64,000 nt of DNA from a bacterium (GTDB taxonomy: Bacteria; Electryoneota; RPQS01), in assembly GCA_016703065.1 (NCBI GenBank), contig JADJCU010000001.1:124001-188000 (forward strand), given 5' to 3'. Every line of letters starts with the position of its first letter. Position 1 is the stretch's first letter. A program made the position numbers and the translations under genes. Under the pieces are notes generated by a model. It made no database searches and was not told where the DNA came from. It saw only the letters and a program-made list of their open reading frames with translations. Below, piece after piece: positions 55,862 to 64,000 of the stretch.

Positions 55862-57766
55862 ATGCAAAAACAGCATCTGCACTGCTTCCTACTGATTGCA
55901 GCCGGTTCGCTCTGGAGCGGTTGCGGAGAGCCCAACCTGCCGGAGCTGAATCCGTATTTGCATAGAGAACAGGTGCTAAGTCTTCCCTTGCCGGATTCCA
56001 CCGCGAGCACCGTCTATGTCGCCGGTTGGTCGATCGAGGCGGCCACCCCGCACCCCGGCACACCGGGCGACGTGGCCATTGCGACCCCGGCTGGCCGCAC
56101 CCTCTCCCTTGGATGGACAGTCTCCGGTGAGACCTCCGCCCTTCCGTTCCGGCCCGAGACTCGTGAACTTCGCGGCGTAAAATTCGCCTGCCAGTCTACG
56201 CCTTTGGCCCTGTCTATTAATCTCGGTCGAGATGGCCGCACCCTGACCTGTGAACTGACCGGAAACAGCCAACGCCCGATTGAAGCGCAGATAGAGGTCA
56301 CGGGTTCAGTCGGGCAGGTGCGAGGAATCGCCGCCTATGAGGAACGTTGGGACGTGAAGGGCGGCGCGGCGGAACTGAAGCTGCCGTGGGGCGGGAGTTG
56401 GACGTTTACCAGCAACGGCACTATTGAACCGTCGCGCGAACCGGGCCGAATCGCCGTCCGCTTCCGCTTCGACAACAATGAGTCGCGCCGCTTCACTCTG
56501 TCCATTGAACCGTTCGAGGTGTCCCGCGGTATCGACGTAACCACAAGCTCGAACGCTGCGAATCGCGCGCTGGCGCTCTTGATCAACGCGATTCCGCCCG
56601 TGATTGATGTCACGTCCATCAACGACGAGCGATTCGAATTCTGGGCGGATATGTCGGAAGCACAGTGGATCGCGCGTGCCGAACCGGTCAAGAGTTACTT
56701 CAAGTTTCTCGAAGTCCCGGAAGATCAAATTGTCGTTCTCGAAAACAGTGTCGCGGCGTTCCGGACAACTTACAAATGGGGCACGCTGCCGGATCGGGAG
56801 CTTACGGCGCACTCGGTTTTGCTCGACGAAGCGATCAACCGGCTGCATTCGGGCACGCAACTCATTTTGCTCGGAGCATCCGTCGAGACGCGTCTGCGCG
56901 ACGCGGCCGTCTGGAATTTTGCCGAGCATTATCTGGCCGAAAACCGTCTCAAGGCTCGCGATTCCTACCGCACGAATGGACTTGAGGCCGTCAAGGAGTC
57001 GCAGAAGAAACTGCGTGAACTCGAACGACACTTCAAGCTCCTTCAGAAAACGCATCAAACCGGGTTTGATTCGCTCTTGCTCGAATCCAACGTCACCGGA
57101 GTGGACGGATATGTGTTTGAGGAACGGGCGGACAATGACCTCGAAGTTCTGCGCCCCGACACGGTAGAACTGCTCCGCATATGCTCGCGCGCAAAGACAG
57201 GCTGGTTCACTATGGCAAGCAAGGAGTGGCACGCGCCCGAGGATTTGCCGTGGGACCTTGTCCTCGCACTGGCGCGTTCGCAGTTCATCGATGCCTTGAA
57301 ATTCCGCGTATCTCCCCATTGGCAGATCGCTCAGGCCGCGCTGCTTGCACCTGAAGCTCCCGGCCTCTTGCCCGGGAACATTGATCCAGAATCGCAGTTG
57401 CGGGCAGCAGCAGCCGAGCTCGAGACGGTCGTCGAGACCTATCTCGGGATTCGCGCCAATTGGGCGGAGAGCAAGATTGTCTTCGATGCCCGACTGCCGT
57501 CGGACTGGGGCCGCACAAAGGCGCGCGTCCCATTCGGCCCCGGGGAGCTTTACGTTGATTACGATTTCGCCAATAACAGCGCCTGGATCGCTGCCACAGG
57601 TCTGACCAGGAAGTTTGATTGTGTCGTTTACATGCCCACGCCGACCGGCGCAGTTTCAACCCAATTCACGCTCGAACCGGGCGACGCGGCCCATCAGTGC
57701 GCGCTGGTCCGTGACGGAAAAAACTCCGCCAACATCGATATCGAAAGCTCCAGCCTTCCCGAATGA
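55862..57766 (+). CDS. Large lipoprotein of unknown function
   Basis: 634 residues; the lipoprotein signal ends LWSGC (Cys21). The N-terminal 220 residues look like beta-sandwich; the middle (residues 270-500) is mostly helical, with a coiled-coil-like piece (VKESQKKLRELERHFKLLQK). No family is recognised. It ends TGA overlapping the ATG of the ROK gene (ATGA), so the two are translationally coupled. That link suggests a role in sugar handling at the envelope, but this is inference only. Confidence 0.7.
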   Translation: MQKQHLHCFLLIAAGSLWSGCGEPNLPELNPYLHREQVLSLPLPDSTASTVYVAGWSIEAATPHPGTPGDVAIATPAGRTLSLGWTVSGETSALPFRPETRELRGVKFACQSTPLALSINLGRDGRTLTCELTGNSQRPIEAQIEVTGSVGQVRGIAAYEERWDVKGGAAELKLPWGGSWTFTSNGTIEPSREPGRIAVRFRFDNNESRRFTLSIEPFEVSRGIDVTTSSNAANRALALLINAIPPVIDVTSINDERFEFWADMSEAQWIARAEPVKSYFKFLEVPEDQIVVLENSVAAFRTTYKWGTLPDRELTAHSVLLDEAINRLHSGTQLILLGASVETRLRDAAVWNFAEHYLAENRLKARDSYRTNGLEAVKESQKKLRELERHFKLLQKTHQTGFDSLLLESNVTGVDGYVFEERADNDLEVLRPDTVELLRICSRAKTGWFTMASKEWHAPEDLPWDLVLALARSQFIDALKFRVSPHWQIAQAALLAPEAPGLLPGNIDPESQLRAAAAELETVVETYLGIRANWAESKIVFDARLPSDWGRTKARVPFGPGELYVDYDFANNSAWIAATGLTRKFDCVVYMPTPTGAVSTQFTLEPGDAAHQCALVRDGKNSANIDIESSSLPE

Positions 57767-58681
57767 GTGACACACACCTTGCCCTCGGTATCGATATCGG
57801 CGGCACTAATCTGAAGATCGGACTCGTCACCGAAGCGGGAGAGCTGATTGACAAAGAGACGACGCCAACACCGCGGCCGCGTGAACTTTCCGCCGTTGTC
57901 GCGACACTCGCCGACGCGGTACAAGCCCTCTGCAATAAGCACAATGTAATTCCGGAAGGCGTGGGAATAGGTGCGCCCGGCGTCGTCGACGAAACGCTCC
58001 AAACCGTGCTCTGGGCGCCGAATTTCCCGGATTGGATTGGCGCGCCGATCCGGCAGGCGATCTGCGACGCGCTGCAGTTGCCCGTCGTGATGGATAACGA
58101 CGTGAACAACTTTGCAATCGGAGAACACCGCTGGGGGGCGGCCCGTGACTTCAAACACTTCGTCGCCGCGGCAATGGGCACGGGACTCGGAGGAGCCGTC
58201 TATATCAACGGTAAACTCTATCGCGGCGCGCGCGGAGCCGCAGGTGAGATGTGCTTCACGATTATTTCACCCGACGGACCGGATGTCCTGGGGAGAGCGG
58301 GAGTGCTGAGGCCTACGTCGGCCGCGCTGCGTTTGACAAACTCGTCGATGATCGTTTTAAGACCGGCGAGTTCCCCACTCCCGGCGCATTACCGAACTGG
58401 TCGCGCAGAATGAACCTCGCGCCCGGGAAATCCACGATATCCTCGCCCAGCGTCTTGCCGAAGCGGCCGCAAGCTGGCTGCACGTGTTGAATCCGGAGGC
58501 TATCGTGCTGGGTGGCGGCACAATCCATCAGGCGCACTACTTCTTCGAGCGCTTTGAAGTTCATCTGAAAACGCGCGCCCTGCCGCCGCATACTGAAACA
58601 CTGCACATCCTGCCCGGCAAGCTCGGATACTATGCCGGCATGCTCGGCGCTGCCGCCCTTTGGTTTGAACAATCCTCGTGA
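57763..58681 (+). pseudogene. ROK-family sugar kinase gene with two frameshifts
   Basis: The first frame begins MSDTHLALGIDIGGTNLKIG (phosphate loop DIGGTN) and continues through VMDNDVNNFAIGEHRWGAAR and MGTGLGGAVYINGKLYRG to GAAGEMCF. A shift near 58275-58292 leads to GCPGESGSAEAYVGRAAFDK. Another near 58365-58390 leads to ITELVAQNEPRAREIHDILA and LNPEAIVLGGGT to the stop at 58681. Intact, it would be about 305 residues, a glucokinase-like enzyme. In the zinc motif CxCGxxGC, two cysteines are Pro/Ser here, so the protein may have been unusual even before the shifts. Confidence 0.85.
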
Positions 58682-58695
58682 GTGGAGGGAATTGC

Positions 58696-59097
58696 ATGAC
58701 CCGCATTCTGTTTGCCGTGCTGGCGCTGACATTCGCGGTCACTGGCTGCCGCAAGGAAGAAGACGACACGTACTCCGGGCCCGTGTGGATTCTGTTTGTC
58801 AACGTTTATGACGGCTCGCGGCCCGACCGTCTGCTGCAGCAATGCGCCCATGTGACGTGGAAGTATCAGGGCGACGAAGCTGAACATGATGTCGGCTGCC
58901 GGAACACCAACGGCTATGTCAAGGTCTGGGAGCCCATTTCGGAAGATGTGCGCATCATCTATCACGTAGACTGCGAAGGCTACCAGCCAACCGGCGATGC
59001 GATCGCGATCTTTTCCTACGCGCAGGTCGACACTGTCGAAGGCCGCGAAAATCCCGAAGTCACACAAACCGTCGAAATTACTCTATATCCCAACTAA
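58696..59097 (+). CDS. Small lipoprotein of unknown function
   Basis: 133 residues from the ATG at 58696, preceded by GGAGGGAATTGC. The lipoprotein signal ends AVTGC (Cys18). The rest is beta-rich with four further cysteines (LQQCAHVTWKY, VGCRNTNGYV, HVDCEGYQ) and an acidic end, resembling a single Ig-like or transthyretin-like domain. It starts 14 bases after the ROK stop and precedes the GH57 gene by 38 bases, so it is probably in the same operon. Confidence 0.75.
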   Translation: MTRILFAVLALTFAVTGCRKEEDDTYSGPVWILFVNVYDGSRPDRLLQQCAHVTWKYQGDEAEHDVGCRNTNGYVKVWEPISEDVRIIYHVDCEGYQPTGDAIAIFSYAQVDTVEGRENPEVTQTVEITLYPN

Positions 59098-59135
59098 GCC
59101 GCGTCGTACATCTGCACAATTAACCCATCGCCAAA

Positions 59136-61250
59136 GTGTCCAAGGTTTATCTCTGTCTCGAACTGCATAATCATCAGCCGATCGGCAACTTTGACCACGT
59201 CATTGCCGAAGCGTATGAAAAAAGCTATAAGCCGTTTCTGCAAACGCTGCTCGACTTCCCACATATCAAGTTGAGCTTGCACACGTCGGGCTGTCTGCTC
59301 GAATGGTGCGAGTCGCATCTCAAAGACTACTTGGACCTCGTTGGCAAGCTGCACGACCGCGGGCAGATTGAGCTGATCGGCGGAGCGTTCTATGAACCGG
59401 TGCTCGCCGCTATTCCGCGCGATGACGCACTGGAACACTTCGCGCGTATGCACGACTACCTGCGCCGCAGATTCGGTGCCGCACCACGCGGAGCATGGCT
59501 GCCGGAACGGGTTTGGGAGCCCGGATTTGCGGCGACGCTGGTCGATGCCGGAGTTGAATATATCTCAATGGACGACGACCTCTTTCTGGCGGCCGGACAT
59601 CTGCCCGAAGAGCTGAACGGCTACTATATGACCGAGGCGCACAACGGGCCGCTGGCGATGTTCCCGAACCATCAGGCGCTGCGTTACGCGATTCCGTTCC
59701 GCGAGCCGGAAGCGACGTTTGACTATATCTTCGAGCAGGCGGATGGCAGGCCGAATTCACTTTTCCTGATGGGTGATGACGGTGAGAAATTCGGACTCTG
59801 GCCGCGCACGTACAAGCCGATCTATGAGGACGGCTGGCTCAAGAGCTTCTTCACCGCGCTAACCGACCACTCCAATGACGTCGAACTGCTGACAATGGCG
59901 GAGGCGCGCGATCGCATTCGCCCCAAGGGCCGAACCTATTTGCCGACCGGTTCCTATTTCGAGATGGGCGAGTGGACGCTGCCCACAGCCGCTCGAAAGA
60001 AGTTCGTGCACTTCGTTCATGAACTCAAAGAGCGGGATGATTGGCCGCAGGTCAGACCGTTTGTGCAAGGCGGCTTCTGGCGCGGATTTATGCGCAAGTA
60101 TCCCGAAGCAAATCTGCTGCAGAAGAAAATGCTGAGGGTCTCGCGCAAGTTCTATTCACTCTCAACACGCAAGACCGACCCGTCCTATCAAACTCAGGTG
60201 CTGCGCGGACAGTGTAATTGCCCGTATTGGCACGGCGTGTTCGGCGGACTCTATCTCCCGCATCTTCGCCACGCCGTGTGGAAAGAGCTGATTCAGGCCG
60301 AGTTTACGCTCGACAACTTGCTGCACCGGGGCCGTAAATGGGTTGAAGTGCAGCCGACCGATCACGATATGGACGGGCGAATCGAGTATCTGATTGAGAA
60401 CGCGTATATGAACGCGTATCTGACACCCCATGAAGGCGGCGCGCTATTCGAGTGGGACTATCGCCCGCGCGGTTACAACATTCTCAACTCCCTGACCCGC
60501 CGCGAAGAGCCCTATCACATCGACGTAGCGCGGGCGACCGTTGCCGATCCGAATGATGACTCCGCGGTCGAGTCGATTCATGATCTTGTGCTGAAGAAGG
60601 AGATCGGTCTCGAAACGCTTGTGACCGTCGACCGTTGGCCGCGCAGGTCACTGCTCGACCACTTCCACGGATTTGACGGTACGATTGACCAGTTCCGCGC
60701 CGGACTTTTAGCCGACTACGCCGATTTCCTTACCGGCGAATACGAGATGAGCGAGATGTTCACCGACGGCGTCACACTCACCCGCACCGGAAAGCTCGGC
60801 ACACTGCCCGTACGCATTGCCAAGACGATTCGCGCGCAGTCCGGACAGGCCGTGCTCGATGTCGAGTATGCCCTCAGCAACCTCTCGACACAGGAGTTTC
60901 ACGGTCCGTTCGGCATTGAGTGGAATTTCGCGTTGATGGCGCCGAACTCGGAACAGCACTATGTCTCACTGCCGGACGCCAACGTCTCCCGCAGACCGCT
61001 GCGCGAAGTAGCCGAACATCGTGATGTAGCGCGGGTGCTGCTTGCCGATGAGCATGAAGGCGTAGCGGCAAACATCGAATGCTCAGTCCCGGCGCGACTG
61101 TGGCGCGTGCCGATCGAAAGCGTGTCGCTTTCCGAAGGCGGATTCGAGCGTGTCTTTCAATCAGTCGCGCTGCTCTTCTCGTGGGAACTGCGCTTGCTGC
61201 CAGGAGAAGTCTGGCGTTGCAAATTCACTGCGGAACTGTCCGATAAGTAA
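59136..61250 (+). CDS. GH57 family glucan enzyme (alpha-amylase or 4-alpha-glucanotransferase)
   Basis: 704 residues from GTG at 59136. Family 57 motifs are all present: HNHQP near residue 11, GGAFYEPVL, WLPERVWEP with nucleophile Glu124, and MGDDGEKFG with acid/base Asp214. These positions match Thermococcus litoralis 4-alpha-glucanotransferase. C-terminal domains follow (from about residue 420) as in that group. The product remodels or degrades alpha-1,4-glucans such as glycogen. No signal peptide is seen, so it is cytoplasmic. It sits between a small lipoprotein gene and the LptD-like gene. Confidence 0.93.
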   Translation: MSKVYLCLELHNHQPIGNFDHVIAEAYEKSYKPFLQTLLDFPHIKLSLHTSGCLLEWCESHLKDYLDLVGKLHDRGQIELIGGAFYEPVLAAIPRDDALEHFARMHDYLRRRFGAAPRGAWLPERVWEPGFAATLVDAGVEYISMDDDLFLAAGHLPEELNGYYMTEAHNGPLAMFPNHQALRYAIPFREPEATFDYIFEQADGRPNSLFLMGDDGEKFGLWPRTYKPIYEDGWLKSFFTALTDHSNDVELLTMAEARDRIRPKGRTYLPTGSYFEMGEWTLPTAARKKFVHFVHELKERDDWPQVRPFVQGGFWRGFMRKYPEANLLQKKMLRVSRKFYSLSTRKTDPSYQTQVLRGQCNCPYWHGVFGGLYLPHLRHAVWKELIQAEFTLDNLLHRGRKWVEVQPTDHDMDGRIEYLIENAYMNAYLTPHEGGALFEWDYRPRGYNILNSLTRREEPYHIDVARATVADPNDDSAVESIHDLVLKKEIGLETLVTVDRWPRRSLLDHFHGFDGTIDQFRAGLLADYADFLTGEYEMSEMFTDGVTLTRTGKLGTLPVRIAKTIRAQSGQAVLDVEYALSNLSTQEFHGPFGIEWNFALMAPNSEQHYVSLPDANVSRRPLREVAEHRDVARVLLADEHEGVAANIECSVPARLWRVPIESVSLSEGGFERVFQSVALLFSWELRLLPGEVWRCKFTAELSDK

Positions 61251-61256
61251 GCCCTC

Positions 61257-63940
61257 GTGACTCTCGTCCTGCTTCTGCTGCTCCTGTGCGGCGGCCTTGT
61301 GCATGCGCAAGAGGCCGAGCCGGACACGACCGCCAAACGTGATGGCGTCGACTCGGTGATCACATACAGCGCCGACGCGATTGACTTCGATGTGCTCACA
61401 CGCACCACAATCCTGGAAGGAAACGCGCGAATCGTCTACAAGGATATGGAGCTCACTGCGGGCCGCATCGAGCTCAATTGGGACGAACAGATCATGATCG
61501 CAAGAGCGCGCGCCGACTCGGTTTTTACCGACAGCACGCGCACCGAGCTTGATACCGTACTCTGGATCGACCCGCCGCACTTCAAGCAGGCCGCGGAGGA
61601 ATTTACCGGTGAAGAGATCGCCTATAACCTGAAGTCGAAAATCGGACGCGTGAAAAGCGGCCGCACGGCCTACCAGGACGGCAGCTACTACGGACAACAG
61701 TTCAAACGTATTTCGGACGACGTTCTTACTGTGCGGCATGGCGAGTTCACAACCTGCGAACTCGACGCGCCGCACTTTCATTTTGGTGCGGACGTCTTGA
61801 AGATTCAGGTCGGGGAGCGGGTCGTGGCCCGTCCGGTCTATTTGTATTTTGACGATGTTCCCGTGCTCGCGCTGCCGTACGGTATCTTCCCCGTCCAGAA
61901 GGGCCGTACCTCCGGGTTCATCACGCCCGTCTTCGGCGAGTCCGCGTCGCAGGGACGATCGCTGCGCAACATTGGATACTACTGGGCCACGTCCGATTAT
62001 ATGGATGTGCTCGGCACCATTGACTATTTCGAGTCGTACGGTGTCTTGGGCCGCTCCAAATTCCGCTACGCGAAACGCTACGCGCTTAACGGCAACGCCG
62101 ATTTTGATTTCGACACGCAGCGGCGCGGGGCGTCGCGCAATCGCCGCTGGAAGTTGAGCGCCGACCATCAGCAGACGATCAATCAGACCACGCGTCTTTC
62201 CGCGAGCGGCGGATATGTGTCAGATAAGAGCTACAACGCCGACGTCGGATCCATCAACGATCAGTTGAGTCAAACCGTGCGGTCCAATGCTACGCTGTCC
62301 AAGTCTTGGAACAACTCGCCATGGACTGCGAGCGTTAACGCCGGCTTTACGCAGAATATCAAACAGGAAACGTGGTCGGCTTCGCTCCCCGCGATTCGCT
62401 TCACGCACAAACAGGGTCAGCTGTTTCCGCCGGTGAAGGCGCCGAAAGGCATTCGCTTCGCAACGGCGCCGAAAGAGACCGACGAACCGTGGTACCGCGC
62501 CTTCACGTGGACCTACGCCGCCGCATACGCCAACGACTTCTCGCGGCCTCTCACGTTTCAAGAGATCGCTCTGCGGCCCGGCCCGGTGCGTATTGATGGT
62601 CGCCAGGATACGCCGCAAGTGATTCTCGGCGACGACAGCCTGGGTGTGATTCAGCGCGACGGTCTGGCACACAATGGCGCGGGTGGAGCGACCGCGAAGC
62701 TGCTGCGCTATCTCAATTTGAATCCGTCGCTCGATTGGAAGCACGTCTGGACGCGCCGGTATTGCACTACCAACCTGACGGTGAGCCGCTCGACCGGCAG
62801 GTTAAGGATGGCTTCTTCACACGCACGACATTCGATGTTGGCAGTTCCGCTTCGACGAAGCTTTACGGACTCGCGCGCAATCCGTTCGGCGTCGGCGCGC
62901 AGTTCCGGCACGTTATGACTCCCACCGTCAGCTTTCGCTATCGTCCCGATTTCGCCGACGAAAAATGGGGATACTTCGAAACTGCGCGACTTGCCGACGG
63001 ACGCGAATACCAATACGACCGCTTTCGCTCCGCTGACCAAGGTTCCGTTGTTGGCGCAACCCCGACGGGACGGTCCGAAGCCATGAGCTTCTCGCTGGCC
63101 AATCTGTTTCAAATGAAATACGGCAGCGCTGAGGAAAAGACCGAGAAGAAATTCGATCTGCTCAAGGCGAATTTCTCCACGGCGGTTGATTTCAAGCGCG
63201 ATTCGCTGCGCTGGAGTGATCTGACCGGGTCGTTCGGTACCTCGCTGCCCAGTTCGCTTTTCGGACCGATTGAGAGCATCGGTTTGGACTTCTCAACGGT
63301 GCATTCGTTCTATGAGCGCGAAGGCACACGCGCACAGAATCGCTTCTTCTGGGAGCGCGATGGCGGGGCATGGTATGCGCCACTCGATCTTCTGCGCGCG
63401 AGCGGTTCGGTTGATTTTTCGATTGGCGCCGAGACGGTCTCTGATCTACTGCGCTTCAGCAGCGGTCAGGAGCAGATCAAGTCCGGCGACTCAACACAAG
63501 CGCGCGGCACGCTGCTCCTTCCGGAGCCTCCTGGGACGATGAAGACCGAGATTGAAGATGATCTGCCGCCGCTTCCGCAAAGTCCCGAAGCCCAAGGACC
63601 CGAGACGTTCATCGATATGCCCGTTCGCATGTCGTTCAACTTGCGGCATTCGCGGGATTATGTCTCCGACTCGAAGATCACCACGCTGGGAACAACGGTG
63701 ACCAGTCAGTTGACTCCGCTGTGGGGCTTTGATTTCAACTATTACTTTGATCTCGAACGGCGGATCGCGCAGAACGCAAGCGTCTCGATCACGCGCGACT
63801 TGCACTGCTGGGAAGCGCAGCTCAGCTGGTCCCCGGTGGGCTACAGTCCCGGGTATTACCTGCGCATCGGACTCAAGTCACCGCAGCTGCGCGATGTGAA
63901 AATTGAGCGCAATCAGGGCGGAAACATCCGCGGCTTCTAA
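61257..63940 (+). pseudogene. LptD/OstA-like outer-membrane protein gene with one frameshift
   Basis: GTG at 61257, 6 bases after the GH57 stop, opens on a signal peptide (MTLVLLLLLLCGGLVHA). An OstA/LptA-like domain (ITYSADAIDFDVLTRTTILE, GNARIVYKDMELTAGRIELN) is followed by the barrel (VLALPYGIFPVQKGRTSGFI). Near 62750-62766 the frame moves to PDGEPLDRQVKDGFFTRTTF and runs on through RNPFGVGAQFRHVMTPTVSF to 63940. The intact protein would be about 890 residues. LptD inserts lipopolysaccharide into the outer membrane, so a true knock-out would be surprising, which favours a consensus error here. Confidence 0.85.
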
Positions 63941-63945
63941 ATAGG

Positions 63946-63980
63946 ACGAGCCCGCCTGCCGGCGCGCTCGTGTCTTTCTT
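63946..63980 (+). terminator. Rho-independent terminator after the LptD-like gene
   Basis: ACGAGC...GCTCGT with inner GCC/GGC pairing, followed by GTCTTTCTT, six bases after the stop. Confidence 0.65.
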
Positions 63981-64000
63981 CACAAAGCAAAAGCCCGTAC

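Noticed and set aside
56306..57319. Minus-strand frame of 337 codons opposite the 634-residue lipoprotein
   Set aside because: The plus-strand gene has a signal peptide and operon context; the antisense frame has neither.
61161..62168. Long minus-strand frame opposite the LptD-like gene
   Set aside because: It is the mirror of the codon usage of a recognised gene and matches no family.

Overview
The window looks like chromosome from an uncultured, moderately GC-rich Gram-negative bacterium of the FCB superphylum (Zixibacteria, KSB1, Electryoneota or Calditrichota type; the phylum cannot be fixed from this sequence alone). The reasons are seven secreted proteins or remnants ending in a type IX secretion (T9SS) style sorting domain, most with a PNPFN motif, a PorV-family outer-membrane protein, a TonB-dependent receptor with a carboxypeptidase-regulatory-like N-terminus, an LptD-like LPS assembly protein and many lipoproteins. 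Most genes before 55.7 kb are on the minus strand; everything after it is on the plus strand.

0-12 kb: the start of a glycosyltransferase (cut by the window edge), a leucine-rich-repeat lipoprotein, a large secreted cargo protein, tRNA-Phe with a good promoter and terminator, a YfaP-like lipoprotein, an outer-membrane barrel protein, a lone receiver-domain protein and a subtilisin-like exoprotease with a sorting tail. 12-16 kb: two convergent membrane proteins with TPR tails, overlapping at their 3' ends. 16-28 kb: a minus-strand surface operon running TonB receptor, beta-helix lipoprotein, large secreted protein, PorV, large lipoprotein. The receptor carries about 250 residues of Asp/Gly/Asn-rich calcium-binding-like repeats and one frameshift. 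28-36 kb: icd, a possible structured RNA, a broken cargo gene and two intact cargo genes.

36-46 kb: a 4-hydroxyphenylacetate meta-cleavage cluster (hpaB, hpaC, hpaD, hpaE, an hpaG-like hydrolase and a DapA-like aldolase). Inside it sit a fatty-acid desaturase and a compact toxin-antitoxin operon (hicB-hicA-mntA-hepT). A 67-bp duplicate of the mntA 5' end lies just upstream of hicB. HpaBC would hydroxylate 4-hydroxyphenylacetate, HpaD would open the ring, HpaE would oxidise the semialdehyde, and the hydrolase and aldolase would lead towards central metabolites.

46-56 kb: a helical orphan protein, a decayed kamA-type radical SAM gene, a small broken gene, another cargo protein, a DUF2892 membrane protein, a Crp/Fnr regulator, and rarA and a clpX-like gene that each carry an in-frame TAA. 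56-64 kb: a plus-strand run of a lipoprotein, a frameshifted ROK kinase, a small lipoprotein, a GH57 glucan enzyme and a frameshifted LptD-like gene.

An unusually large share of otherwise conserved genes is interrupted: eight loci, with single-base shifts, two in-frame TAA codons and one internal deletion. Either the consensus contains errors or there is real decay; the individual positions are given so each can be checked.
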